64,000 bases of DNA from Bedellia somnulentella. Lineage: Eukaryota; Arthropoda; Insecta; Lepidoptera; Bedelliidae. The translations under genes and the position numbers were made by a program. This document shows, one piece after another, positions 11,030 to 22,179 of the stretch. The number at the start of each line of letters is the position of its first letter. Positions within the stretch are counted from its first letter, which is position 1. The stretch is taken from positions 5,635,695-5,699,694 of the forward strand of contig OY755190.1 of assembly GCA_963576735.1 (NCBI GenBank). The letters are read 5' to 3'. A model generated the notes under the pieces. The model saw nothing but the letters and a program-made list of their open reading frames with translations, was not told where the DNA came from and ran no database searches.

Positions 11030-11120
11030 TCATACATACAAATACTCACGGGTATAAATCCCTAGAAGAGGTAGCAAGAACTAAGTACTTAATTAGAAAT
11101 TCCTCAGCCACTTTTGGAAG
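11030..11120 (-). repeat. SINE-1, 3' fragment
   Basis: 'atacatacaaatactcacgg' at the left through 'cctcagccacttttggaag'. 5'-truncated. Confidence 0.8.
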
Positions 11121-12196
11121 ATAACCGCTATTTCCACCAAGTTATCAGCTTCGGTGAAGGTTGTTGATTGTCAGTCTTATACATAGTTTACTTTAGAACC
11201 TTTGATCCCATGTTTCCTTACACCTAGCCACTTAAGTTTCGCAACTCTTTGAGCTATGCCCAAGCTATGTCAGTAACTACGGAAGTTGGAGTGAACTTCG
11301 TTGAAACACCGGTTTTCGCGGCACCTGTTATGTGGTAATTGGGTGATAGTTTAGGTTTTGCCAGGACGATACGGCGAACAAAGGGGCGATTGATAGTCCC
11401 AGCGAAATAATGTATGTATGAATTTAGGCTAATTATTAGTATTGTGTTTTAATAGATTGCTGCATGATGAAGCTGCATAGTTTCGGTGAAGAATAGCACT
11501 AACCCATTTCTTTCCTTGGGTCCCGTTCGACATTATGTGTAGACTCAGGATGGTATTAGAAGTAGTAAATATAATGGGTAATGGGATAAAAAAATGTCCT
11601 TACAAAAAATATTAAATTTACTGCCTAAAATACTAAATTTCCGACTACTTTTGTCCGAGTAAAAATGACGAAACGACCGAATGACATACTTAAATCTTCG
11701 AAAAATTAATATGTCTGTTTATTGCCACAATACTTTTCTACCAAGTAAAATTATGCTCTACTGACAACAATGCTTTGTAATTTTTACCTTTACTTGCCTA
11801 CAAGTTATTCATAAATTACACTACATGTTTCATAGGGATTATGCATTTAAGGTGCTCGCTCGTTTTATACATAACCTAACCTAGCTAAATGTGACCTTAC
11901 TTTTCTTCACTATAATATACACTTAAATAATAATAAGATAAACTTGTCGGGGGTTCAGTATTTTATTCGGAAGTTTAGTTTTATTATTCGAAGTTAAATA
12001 TATTTGTAAGTAATAATGTAATTTGATCCTGTTCATAGGTGTTTGTTAAATTTATTTAATTTATTCGGTATGTTTTGGGTTTCTTTGTCGGTAATTTATT
12101 AAAACACTGGTTTATTAGAATTATAGTCGGACCGATGTAGTTGGAGATTCATTTATTTTTCGGAACCATTATTATTTCCCAAATATAATTAGTCTT
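11121..12196. other. intergenic DNA, possible decayed retroelement
   Basis: 11,130-11,430 ends in a short TATG repeat (11,410-11,425) and may be an old LINE or SINE, but I cannot match it. The remainder is AT-rich with nothing recognised. Confidence 0.35.
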
Positions 12197-12348
12197 AGAA
12201 TTAGCATTACCTCATTTCTTCCCATGGGTGATTGTAAGAGGCGACTAAGGGTATGGGGGTTTTTATATTATTTAAGTGATTGTTTGGCGATGCGGTCGGG
12301 GGCTCATAGCCAACTTTGTTTTTTTTTACAATCTTTAAAAAGTGGCTG
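12197..12348 (+). repeat. SINE-1 fragment
   Basis: Head and middle words present ('gattgtaagaggcgactaag', 'gatgcggtcggg'), ending at 'aaaaagtggctgag'. Confidence 0.7.
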
Positions 12349-12358
12349 AGTGAGTTAT

Positions 12359-12455
12359 AGAATAGCACTATCCCAGTATGCCCCTTGGATGTCGCATAAG
12401 GTGACTAAGTGTATTGGGCTAAATAGCCTAAATAAGTGATTTTGGGCAAAAGGAG
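12359..12455 (+). repeat. SINE-1 head fragment, directly following another
   Basis: A second start (tagaatagcactatcccag) followed by diverged 'gtcgcataaggtgactaagt'. The two pieces are in tandem orientation. Confidence 0.6.
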
Positions 12456-13290
12456 GAGGCAAAAGAGTTTACACTTCGTGCGAAAGTCTGACTCGCTTTT
12501 CCTCGGTTTCTTTATGCTACATGACTGGCTACCCCTTGATAACAAATCAGTCGCAATATAATGTATGTATGTATTCAGTAGCGTGTGCAAGTCGGTGTCA
12601 AGCGGCATTCCGGATCGGTGCGCACGCGACCACTCTTGCGCATGCGCCGATTCATTAAACAACACTTGCGTACGAACACTTCCACTTTCCTTGATAATTT
12701 AATTAATAAATCGGTTTAAATTATCAATTATCAAGTTACACCTTATTTGGTTGAGTGGTGGTAGCTAAGGATAGCACTTACTCATTTTCGACCTTTTATT
12801 ATATAAAGTTTTATCTATAAAATCAGTTTAATGACACTTAATGTGATTTACTGAGGTTTTATTTATTTATTTATAACGGATTGCCAACAGTGAAAATGGT
12901 AAAAAATCGTAAAAAATACTTGAATTGAAATGACACATATCAACTAAATACACCAATTATAGCCTAATCACATCATTCATATTAAAAATTGAAATAATTC
13001 ATAATATTGCTAACATTACAGATATAACATGCTAAACTCACTTAGGGTTTCACTTAGAACGAAAAAAAGATTTTTCTTGCAACAAACAACAAACTATCTT
13101 CTTCCTCGCTTTCAGCATTCGAATTCCAAGCAAAGTAGACTTACATAGGAAAATTTCAAGGGTGATTAACCCTCAATGGTATTATTTTCTTCGAAAAAAA
13201 CTCTCTGTCACAACCTAGTACTCGATGATTATGACCATCATGAAAAGTTTGGTAGAGATCTGGCCAGCCGTTTAAGAGGTTAGTGATGTA
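12456..13290. other. intergenic DNA
   Basis: 12,580-12,660 is locally GC-rich (gcgcacgcgaccactc) but I see no gene attached to it. A short 'atgtatgtatgtatt' at 12,560 may be a lost retroelement tail. Confidence 0.4.
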
Positions 13291-13299
13291 ACAGTGATG

Positions 13300-13500
13300 T
13301 AACGGCGATAGGCCTGCCCCCTATCACGTGAGTACGGCGATAGGCCTGCCACCTATCACGTGAGTACACTGTCCATGCAAAACGTGGGTACTCTGAACAC
13401 CAGGTGACAAAGTCACGTGATGTTCAGAAGTATTAGTACCTCTGCCAACCCCTTCGGGGATATTCGGCGTGAACGTTTATGTTTATGTTATGTTATGATG
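13300..13500 (+). repeat. SINE-2 copy, 5'-truncated, with an internal tandem duplication
   Basis: 3' half of SINE-2, ending in ATG-rich tail repeats. The segment from 'acggcgataggcctgcc' to 'cacgtgagt' occurs twice in a row at about 13,303-13,367, which no other copy here shows. Confidence 0.85.
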
Positions 13501-13723
13501 TAACAAGCGAAAGAGCTTCGCTCCAAATAATATATAAAAAGTTTTTTTTTTATGTGGTACTTAAACACACTATATATTTTCCGGTATGACATGCATAATT
13601 AAATTATTTTAGTTAGTTAGCTGTAAAAGTGTCACTTAGTATTATTTGGTCACTTTATCCAAATATGAGAAAGAACATTACTTAGAAACATACTTGTTTA
13701 AAAACTTATGACATGCTCATTTC

Positions 13724-13906
13724 CAAGTGCGGATTCAGCCATATGGGCAAAGTGGATATGCCCACAACCCTAATCGACCTAAAACCTCATACTTTTATGA
13801 ACTATTGAGGCTTCAGCTGGGAAAATAATTGTACGAATCACTATGGCCAAGAGATTTTTAGGTGCCTATGCCCACAACCTTTTTTTGACGGCTGGGTCCG
13901 CCCCTG
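13724..13906. mobile_element. 183-bp hAT-type MITE
   Basis: The outer ends CAAGTGCGGATTCAGCC and, in complement, CAGGGGCGGACCCAGCC match at 13 of 17 bases, and both flanks carry the same 8 bases CTCATTTC (13,716-13,723 and 13,907-13,914). An 8-bp duplication with CAGGGGCGGA-like ends is typical of hAT elements. It has no coding capacity and would depend on a transposase made elsewhere. Confidence 0.8.
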
Positions 13907-14021
13907 CTCATTTCCCAACTAAATTTATCTTACGGGTAAGACCGAGCATCAATTTTGAAGAGATAATTCAACATTACATACACTTCTGACATTTATAAAA
14001 ATAGATCAATTTAGATTAGCT

Positions 14022-14273
14022 GTGTAGTGTCGGCTTAGAATAGCACTACCCCCATTTCTTCCGGTGGGTGTACGTAAGAGGCGACTAACGGTATTGGGGC
14101 TTTTAAGGGATTTTTGGGCGATACGGTTGGAGACCCATCACCAACACCCTTTATTCTACAATCTTTTCCCCACTCAACTTCCAAAAGTGGCTGAGGGATT
14201 TCTAATTTCTCAGCTCTGGCTACCCCTTTTAGGGATTTATAGCCGTGAGTATATGTATGTATGTATGTATGTA
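14022..14273 (+). repeat. SINE-1 copy, full length (subfamily A)
   Basis: Starts at tgtgtagtgtcggc and ends in four TATG units. Flanked by atcaatttagatta / atcaattgaatca, a plausible imperfect target-site duplication. Confidence 0.9.
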
Positions 14274-15346
14274 TCAATTGAATCACCGAAATAGAAACTA
14301 ATTTGATTGAGATTAAAAGAATATCGCTGTGCGCGTGCCGTCAATGGGCCTAGATAAGATTATTCCATTTTGCTGATATCGTAAAACATAACTTGGGATT
14401 AAAGGCCAAGCAGAGCAGTATTTTGCAATATAACTAACTTAACATAATCATTTTGATTTACCATTCAAACACCGAACAGAAAAACCCGCCTCATTTTATA
14501 GCCCATTGTACAAAATGTCAAAACACCAAGATCAAGTTATAAATAAGACGATAATAAGATTGTATAAGTCTTAAATTAAATTAATTATTTGCGACTTAAG
14601 TAAACAATGGCGGGGTGAAGTTAATGAGACTAAAATGCGGGCAATAGGTGCGCAATGTCATTTATCGTAATAGTAGTAATACGTAGAGGCTGTATCGACA
14701 GATAGCTATGTAGCGGTATCGGTATCATATCAGTTATTGTGGGGCAGGGATACCTTGCCGACACCGTGTTCTACTTGTCCGCGCGTACTGTGCGCTACAA
14801 AACGGTCTGTGATTTTGTAAACAGATTGGTGGTTTATTTATAATTCAAGACACGATTTTATTAATATTTTAATAAAATTTATGATCATAAAATAAATTAA
14901 AATAAAACTCATTTATTTCGGACAATGCAAATCCATAATTTTGTTAGTACACACATTAATCTTAGGGTGCTATTGTTAGTAGAGAATGTATACAAGAGTA
15001 AAAATAAATTAAAAAAATATATACAAATAACAAAAATAAATAAAGACTCATTTAGAAGACAACCACATCATGCATCACCAAGCAATTTTTGTGACATGCA
15101 TTTTTATCCAGTGATGAATGATGGGACTATCGAACCTATCAGCGATCGCGTTTAGAATGGGGTCGGCAGAGTTACGGACTCGATGGAGTATCGAGGCGGT
15201 TCTTATTTATTATGCTATGTAAGTCTTACATTTGTTTTTTACACGTCTTATTAGATTCCAAGAAACCAATGTCAACTATCACACCTTTACTTTTAACAAT
15301 ATTAAACAAACATTTTCCAAACTCTCTCAAACATCAACCTTAATAG
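14274..15346. other. intergenic DNA
   Basis: No recognised repeat. A 76-codon open frame at 14,925-15,155 is Lys/Asn-rich with no motif and is probably chance. Confidence 0.4.
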
Positions 15347-15392
15347 CTAAGTGGGAACATTACTACTTTTCAGTAGTGGTATTCCCACTTAG
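15347..15392. repeat. imperfect 21-bp inverted repeat (hairpin)
   Basis: CTAAGTGGGAACATTACTACT pairs with the segment ending ATTCCCACTTAG at 18 of 21 positions around a short T-rich loop. Function unknown. Confidence 0.8.
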
Positions 15393-15414
15393 TCAGACCT
15401 AAACGTGGGGTTTA

Positions 15415-15530
15415 TACAGCAAGGTCAAGTAAACATCGATAGGGAACCCATTTGGCTAAGTTGTAATAAGTCGTATGACTGGCCCTGGCCCCTATCACGT
15501 AAATGCACTGTCCAAGCGAAGCATGGGTTT
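15415..15530 (+). repeat. SINE-2 fragment, degenerate
   Basis: Recognisable by 'gggaacccatttggctaag', 'cccctatcacgtaaatgcac' and 'gcatgggt' in SINE-2 order. Both ends lost. Confidence 0.55.
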
Positions 15531-15569
15531 CTTTCCTTTCTGACTTTATTGCCGCGGGTTTATATATGT

Positions 15570-15915
15570 ATACATTCATACATAAATATACTCAAATCGT
15601 TAGTTCCCATTAGGGTAGGCAGAAACTATCCGTCGCCACTTTGTACGATCCTCTTAAGCTTCGTTTACATTCATCAATCTTTTCATACATGCTCTTTTAT
15701 CCTTCGCTCATCGGACGCCTTCTTTTTTAAGCACATTACTATTTGATCTAAATGTGTCCTTCGTAGTCGTTTACTAACATTACCTTCCACATTGGCTCTA
15801 TAAATCTCTTTTAACTATTTACAATCAACCATCCTCTCTATAAGCCCAAACCATCTTAACATACCTTTTTTTTACTTTTTTACAATATCATCCTTCACAC
15901 CACACCTTTCACGAA
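15570..15915 (-). mobile_element. RTE-A LINE, 3' end fragment
   Basis: Tail at the left, then the reverse of the C-terminal coding part, with several frameshifts, ending near 'ccacacctttcacgaatcac'. Confidence 0.8.
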
Positions 15916-15934
15916 TCACGTGACAATTATATAA

Positions 15935-16189
15935 ATACATACATAGATACATATACTCACGGCTATGAATCCCAAGAAGGGGTAGCCAGAGCTAAGGAAC
16001 TAGAAGTTCCTCAGCCACTTTTGGAAAGTTGAGTGGGGAAAAGATGGCAAAATAAAGGTGGTTGGTGATGGGTCTCCAACCACATCGCCCAAAAATCCCT
16101 TAAAAGCCCCAATACCGTTAGTCGCCTCTTACGTACACCCACCGGCAGAAATGGGGTAGTGTTATTCTAAGCCGACACTACACAGCAAT
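15935..16189 (-). repeat. SINE-1 copy, full length (subfamily A)
   Basis: Tail at the left (catacatagatacatatac), head at the right ending 'gacactacacagc'. Confidence 0.9.
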
Positions 16190-16434
16190 TATATATGTAT
16201 ACTTATATACTAAAATAAGTAAGGAATGTAGCAGATAACAGGCGAACCCCGTTTTCTCGCCGCCAGTACCCGCTGCTAGTGTTTCGGTACCTAAGCCTGG
16301 CTTTGTGCAGCTATTGCTTCAGCCCAGTACGCCCGATAATACAATACTTGCGTAACCAACTGCTTTCATTTGCTAGAAATTATTTGAAAAATCTGTTATG
16401 CTGATTAGGAATTTGTATATGTCTTTTCATTCTT

Positions 16435-16636
16435 TACCTCGGAGGACACATTTGGATCAAATAGAACATGTGCTCAAAAAGGCAGGTGTTCGCAGTATGA
16501 AGAATAAAAGAGCATGTATGAAAAGATTGATTGATGTAAACGAAGCCAGAGAGGTTTGCCAGAATCGTACAAAGTGGCGATCGATAGTCTCTGCCTACCC
16601 CAATGGGAACTAACGGCGTGAGAATATGTATGTATA
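16435..16636 (+). mobile_element. RTE-A LINE, 3' end fragment
   Basis: Open frame ending NEAREVCQNRTKWRSIVSAY, then the non-coding end 'cggcgtgagaatatgtatg'. The 5' boundary is at a GGAGGACACATTTGG-like point inside the ORF. Confidence 0.85.
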
Positions 16637-16744
16637 TGTCTTTTCAATTGAGGAATTATTTAGGCACAGCATATAGCAAACTATTATAAGCAATGCGTCA
16701 AAAGTTTGCAATAACATCTCAAACTCAAACATTTACGCTATATT

Positions 16745-16985
16745 CCAGAGGGGTTTGGCAGAGGTAAGAATACTTCTGAACATCACGTGCGATTGTTACC
16801 TGGTGTTCAGAGTACCCACGTTTTCCTTGGACATTGTAATCGCGTGATGGTGGCGGGCCTAGTAAAACAAACATAATAAATTCACCACACATATGACTTT
16901 AGAAAAGACAAATTGGTGTGATTTGAACCCTCATCATCTGCACGATAAGTGGTGTTCTACCCACTGAGCTATCACGGTCGTCGTA
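16745..16985 (-). repeat. SINE-2 copy with tRNA-like head
   Basis: Minus strand. The head at the right reads 'gctcagtgggtagaacacc' (A box) and 'gggttcaaatc' (B box). The 3' end at the left stops at 'ccagaggggtttggcagagg'. Confidence 0.85.
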
Positions 16986-17002
16986 TGATAAATTTCTAAA
17001 AC

Positions 17003-17281
17003 GTCTTTTATACGTGCTGTGTAGTGTCGGCTTAGAATAGCACTACCCCATTTCTTCCGGTGGGTGTACGTAAGAGGCGACTAACGGTATTGGGGCTTTT
17101 AAGGGATTTTTGGGCGATGCGGTTGGAGACCCATCACCAACAACCTTTATTCTACCATCTTTTCCCCACTCAACTTCCAAAAGTGGCTGTGGAATTTCTA
17201 ATTTCTCAGCTCTGGCTACCCCTTTTAGGGATTTATAGCCGTGAGTATATGTATGTATGTATGTATGTCTTTTATAAGTGC
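17003..17281 (+). repeat. SINE-1 copy with intact target-site duplication
   Basis: Element 17,018-17,266 (249 bp, subfamily A). The flanks gtcttttatacgtgc (17,003-17,017) and gtcttttataagtgc (17,267-17,281) match at 14 of 15 bases. This fixes the element's two ends and fits insertion by target-primed reverse transcription. Confidence 0.95.
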
Positions 17282-17769
17282 CAAGTTTCTCAACAAAAAA
17301 AGTTACAGTCCCTTTAACATACATAGCAATCCAAAGGCTGTATCGCAAACCTTATCGTTCACTGTCCCACAGCCGCGAGCCATTACTCTTCATTGCGGCA
17401 TTATCACTTTCTTGCTGGCATAATAAAGTTCCTTAACAACCTGTCTCCACATCTAGACCAACTAAGCCACCCACCCACTAGCGAAGGGAAACCAGCTCTG
17501 ACATACATTTAACATTAAAATATCTGCAGAATGGCTGAAAAACATGACGAAACCCTTTTAAAATAACCGCCAGTCTACTTATTTAGCATAAACTGGCTGT
17601 ATTTAAAATAATACATTTCGTAGTTTGAAACCAATATGGGTATTAATTACTGTCTGTTTTATGTTTCTGTGTAGTAAGTAATAACATTAATTTTAAAATC
17701 AACCGGTGGTTTCGTCAATGTATCAGTGTATACTAGAATCTTATTAAAAATCCTTACTAAAATTCTTGA

Positions 17770-17805
17770 AAATACGGCAGAGGTAAAGCTGAACATCATG
17801 AAACA
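17770..17805 (-). repeat. tiny SINE-2 remnant
   Basis: 'ggcagaggtaaagctgaacatc' resembles the minus-strand 3' part of SINE-2. Confidence 0.4.
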
Positions 17806-17814
17806 TTTTATTGC

Positions 17815-18312
17815 ACACACATACTAACATATACCCGCGGGTATAAATACTAAAAAGGGTATCCAGAGCTACAGAATTAGATATACTTTGGCCTTAATTT
17901 AAATCTTTTTGTTCATGAAAACCTCATGTGGGGATTATTACTAATATATTAAGAATAAATAAAGGAAAGAAAAATTTCGAATTAGTAAAAAATCCGGAGG
18001 TAGGAAACGCAAACACTACTAAAACGTGTAAAAGAAATAAAGGATAGAAGAATTTCGCGCTGGCAGCCATTGACACGGTAGCTCAATTGGCAAGAGCGAC
18101 GGGGGCGTATACCCGAGGTCGCGGGTTCGTATCCCGCCTGTGTCGAAATTTTTCTTTCCTTTATTTATTCTTAATATATAAGTAATACTTTGACCTTGTT
18201 TTAGAAGTTGAAGGGAAAAGATGATAGAATAAAGAATGTTTTGTGACGGTTCTCCAGCAGCCTCACCCAACCACCACTTCAAAGTCCCAAAACTCTATGT
18301 CACTTCTTTCAA
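17815..18312 (-). repeat. SINE-1 copy split by a younger insertion
   Basis: The 3' part (17,815-17,895) and 5' part (18,186-18,312) of one minus-strand SINE-1 are separated by about 290 bp. The break is bordered by atactttggcctt (17,883-17,895) and atactttgacctt (18,185-18,197), a 13-bp target duplication with one difference. Confidence 0.75.
17896..18184 (+). repeat. SINE-4: tRNA-like core bracketed by inverted repeats, inserted in SINE-1
   Basis: The tRNA-like core is at about 18,073-18,146. It has a 7-pair acceptor (gacacgg/ctgtgtc, one G-U), a D arm gctc/gagc and a perfect T arm gcggg/cccgc, but an 8-base anticodon loop, which speaks against a working tRNA. On both sides lie complementary stretches, 'ataaaggaaagaaaaatttcg' type to the left and the reverse to the right. 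The left end carries a second inverted block, 'cctcatgtggggattatt'. Confidence 0.65.
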
Positions 18313-18487
18313 TTGTTAGCCAGACAACACATACATCATATAACTATTTATATAAAAATGTGCCTTTTAAAAAATACATCATACTAATTATTAATTTTCT
18401 GTACATCTACTTTGTATTAATATCTGTCTATCTTCTATATATTTCACAATCGAACATATAAATAATATTAAGGAGTTTTTGATAATC

Positions 18488-18826
18488 TGAAGAATAAGTA
18501 AAGTATAAATAAAGGAAAGAAAATTTTCGACACCAGCGGGGATCGAACCCACGACCTCCGGGTATACGCCCTCGTCGCTCTGCTAATTGAGCTATGGCTT
18601 CTAGAGCGAAATTGTTCTTTCCTTTGTATTTTCTTACACATTTTAAGTAGTATTAGCATTCCCTACCTCCGTTTTTTACAAGGCCTACCGTCCATCCTGT
18701 CTACCTGTCTACCATTACAGATAGAATGCGAATGTTGAGAACGCCTATCATATAATTAGCATGTTTTTGTTCTTTCCTTTATTTACTAGAAATAATCCCC
18801 ACATGAGGTTTTCATGAATAGAAAAC
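18488..18826 (-). repeat. second SINE-4 copy with tRNA-like core
   Basis: On the minus strand a tRNA-like core lies at about 18,525-18,602 (gctcaattagcagagcg, ggttcgatcccc), flanked by the same complementary 'ctttcctttattt' blocks. A separate 3' end with 'aataatccccacatgagg' stands at 18,774-18,826, inverted relative to 17,911-17,980. Confidence 0.6.
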
Positions 18827-18829
18827 CTT

Positions 18830-19170
18830 CTAATTATAATAAGTTAAGTGTTTAGATTTCTCTACAACTAGTCATATACCAAACAATGTTTGCGATGACC
18901 CTGTAAGCCACCAGTTCTTTTCTATGGCTTTACGCGGGAGTTTTATAGGTACGATCCTTTTCTCTATAACTTAAAGCATGATCTTAGATACCAGTGTACA
19001 CAGGTGTTACAAATGAATTCAAAAAATAATCTATCGCACTGTGACTCACCCCGTTATCAAGAATACTATCTAATAAGTACTTCACAATTTGATTAGATGA
19101 GATAAGGCTACCAATTACAGAATTGTTATTGTGAATTTAAACTATTGTAACATAATAATGTTTTTACTTA
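18830..19170. other. intergenic DNA without recognised features
   Basis: No coding signal or repeat seen. Confidence 0.45.
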
Positions 19171-19409
19171 ATAATGGCTTAGATTAGAACCTCACTACCT
19201 CTTACTATCCACGGGTGTTGTAAAACGCGACTAAGGGTATAGGGCTTTTTCAAAAGTCGTTTTTGGGCGATGCGGTAGGAGACCCATCACCAACGATACT
19301 TTTTTTTTACCATCTTCTCCCCTATCAACCTTCAAATCTGGCTGAGGAGTTCCCAGCTCGGAAGCTCTGGCTACTCCTTTTCAGATTTATGGCCGTGAGT
19401 ATATGTATA
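19171..19409 (+). repeat. SINE-1 copy (subfamily B)
   Basis: Head 'ggcttagattagaacctcac', end 'ggccgtgagtatatgtata'. Confidence 0.85.
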
Positions 19410-19507
19410 TTTCCTTGATACATATTTTCTTACAATATATAAAATAAAATGTAAACTGCTGCATGTGGACTCATGAATTAAGGGTATCCATTAGTAGCAA
19501 AAATTAA

Positions 19508-19545
19508 GTGTTCCTATTCTAAGCCAACACTACACTACGCAGCAA
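19508..19545 (-). repeat. SINE-1 head fragment
   Basis: 'ctattctaagccaacactac' followed by 'gcagc', only the first forty bases of the element. Confidence 0.7.
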
Positions 19546-19578
19546 AATAAAAATTAAACATTAATGGGGAAAATAGCT

Positions 19579-19761
19579 GTGACGTGTCGGCTTAGAATAG
19601 CACTACCACATTTTTTCCGATGGGTGTACGTAAAAGACGACTAACGATAGTGGGGTAAGGGATTTTTGGGCGATGCGGTTGGAGACCCATCACCAACAAC
19701 CTTTATTTTACCATCTTTTCCCTATACCATTATTTCCTTAGTCGTGAGTTTATGTATGTAT
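19579..19761 (+). repeat. SINE-1 copy with internal deletion
   Basis: Head and middle present up to 'ccatcttttccctat', then a jump to the end 'tcgtgagtttatgtatgtat'. Confidence 0.85.
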
Positions 19762-19764
19762 GTG

Positions 19765-20235
19765 ATGGGGAACAAAAAACACAATACAAGAAAGAAGCTT
19801 CACAGTATCAAATAAATACAGACGGTCTATAACAGAGTATTTTCTTTCAACAACAGTGTTGATAATCAAAATAGAGCGTAATGTAGGGTGTGGTCAAAGA
19901 GGTCAGAATATGGGCCAACAGTGGCAGGCCGACTGGAGGCTTTATTGAATCGTAATCTACGAGAATTTTGATTGCTACATTAGTAATTGAGTTTGAGTAT
20001 GCGGATACAAGCGTGATCCGGCAAGCTATATCCACGGTATATAATATATACAATCTTGATGAATTGCTGTGACCACGGCTCATAATTAATCGGTACATTA
20101 TGCGTTTATTTAATAAAACTGTCATCTGACTGCTCAATTTACCTGAACTGCAGGATTTGGGTGGGGTTCGCGGTATAACAAAGCGGCCGCATCGGGTTTG
20201 GTCATTTATCATTGATAACTTTTATTTAGTCATTT
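19765..20235. other. intergenic DNA with an unassigned open frame
   Basis: A 121-codon open frame on the minus strand (19,847-20,212) has no motif that I recognise and no splice or promoter context. Probably chance. Confidence 0.35.
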
Positions 20236-20239
20236 TTTG

Positions 20240-20473
20240 ATTGAAAAATGATATGAACATCGTGAGGAAACCCACATGGCTGAGTTGTACTTAGGCATGT
20301 GACAGTGTATACGTACAAAACGGCGATAGGCCTGCCCCCTATCACTGTCTAAGCAAAACGTGGGTACCTTCTCTGGACACTAGATGGCGGTGCCATGTGT
20401 GTTCAGAAGTATTGGTACCTCTGTCAACCCCTTCGGGGATATACGGCGTGAAAGTTTATGTTAAGTTTATGTT
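20240..20473 (+). repeat. SINE-2 copy, 5'-truncated
   Basis: 'atcgtgaggaaacccacatgg' to 'acggcgtgaaagtttatg'; the tail is decayed. The tRNA-like head is missing. Confidence 0.85.
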
Positions 20474-21703
20474 GATTGAAAAAATGTAGTAAATAAAACT
20501 CTGTAGTGTACGAAAACTGAAAGGAATAGGGATTCATCCATAGAATAAAATTTTCAAAGGCTGAGAATAGTAATCTACAGCATTACTATAAAGTTCTCCG
20601 TACATTTTTAGTTTATAGGTAAGGAATCTATGATGTTACGAAAACAAAGACCTTTTCTCTTTGCTTAGTAATGTATATTTTTAATAAATCTTTTTGATAT
20701 AATTTTTTAGTTTTCAGGCCATAAAATAAGAACTGGTTCAAAAATTAGGACGCTTTACTTTGGTGAAAACGTTTGGAACTGAATGTAATGAATCGGCTGA
20801 ACGTAAGGATGCTTTATGGGAGTTAGATTAATTGAAGATATTGAGTCATTAAACGTAATCTTTGTCACTTAATTGTGATCCTAATAGGTATTGCTTCCCT
20901 TATAAACAAATAAACAACTATGATGTATAGTAGACCATTTATACTCGTTCCTATATACAATTCTCTATCCACTACCCTATGTCTTGAGAATTATTTCATA
21001 AATACTATTTCTATACATGCATTGTTGTTGTACACTAAAAATCACACTTGAAAATTATATCCGTGAACGGTGCAAGAGATTAGGATTGAATAAACATTTT
21101 ACGCATATTATTATTACTTCTCTAAATAGAAGTGAACGCGCACTAAATTGATTTCGAGCAATTATATCCCATTCAAATACTTTTGTTACAATAAATCTAG
21201 ATAATTTACATTTAAAACTGACTGTCGATATGCTAATGTTTTCTTGAATTGAATTTATCGACCACTACTATTTTAGTGTCTTTAGATATAACATTACCCA
21301 TATGTAGTATTTTATTTAGAGGGTGTGCTGACCAGCTGACTTCAATGAATTCTATCAGTTTCCGATCGATCAATAGTTCAGTTCAAAGCAATCTATAAGG
21401 CCATCAAGAGTTTTACAGCGGCAAACCTTTTAATACTATCAAACCTATCAAAAATAGCTTGAAATTTGTTTTCAATTGGTTCCCTTCCCAACCCTCACTA
21501 ACTATTCCATTTTGCATACCTATAGAAACTAACAGCTGCATTGCGTAGAATTAATTTTTAATAATTTACAGATTTCCTATACCACTACAAGTCTATGTTA
21601 TCATGTGTAAAATTATTGAGCTTATCTATTGATTCAGAAGCGTACGACAGACATGTTACTTCTGCCGTGCTTGTTGAACCAACGATTCCTTCGCCTCGTA
21701 GCT
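20474..21703. other. 1.2 kb of intergenic DNA without recognised features
   Basis: AT-rich, stop-rich in all frames, no match to the local repeat families. Confidence 0.45.
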
Positions 21704-21952
21704 AGCTGTGTAGTGTCGGCTTAGAATAGCACTACCCCATTTTTACCGGTGGGTGTACGTAAGAGGCGACTAACGGTATTGGGGCTTTTAAGGGATATTT
21801 GGGCGATGCGTTTGGAGACCCATCACCAACAACCTTAATTATACCATCTATTCCCCATTCAACTTTCCAAAAGTGGCTGAGGAGTTTCTAATGTCTCAGC
21901 TCTGGCTACCCCTTCTTGGGATTTATAGCCGTGAGTATATGTATGTATGTAA
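21704..21952 (+). repeat. SINE-1 copy, full length (subfamily A)
   Basis: Starts at gctgtgtagtgtcggc, ends 'gtatatgtatgtatgtaa'. Its tail abuts another SINE-1 copy in the opposite orientation. Confidence 0.9.
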
Positions 21953-22130
21953 GTGGTAGCCAGAACTTCAGAATAATAAATTACTCAGCCATTTTTTGAA
22001 ATTAAGTTGCGTAAAGATAGTAAAATAAAAGTTTTGTCATTGGTCCCCACCGCATCACCCAAAAATAAGCCCCAATACCATTATTCATCTATAACAAACA
22101 CTCACGGGTAGAAATGAGATAATTGTAAGC
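21953..22130 (-). repeat. SINE-1 copy, degenerate, tail-to-tail with its neighbour
   Basis: 'gtggtagccagaacttcaga' to 'cacgggtagaaatgagataa' in minus orientation. Confidence 0.75.
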
Positions 22131-22179
22131 TATTTGTAGATAATTAGCTATTAGTATAGATATTTGTAGATAATTGTAA

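Noticed and set aside
18073..18146. A functional tRNA gene
   Set aside because: Acceptor, D and T arms pair well, but the anticodon loop has eight bases with a poor stem and the unit is repetitive and inside a retro-insertion.
19847..20212. A 121-codon minus-strand gene
   Set aside because: No motif, no splice or promoter context and codon use like random AT-rich DNA.
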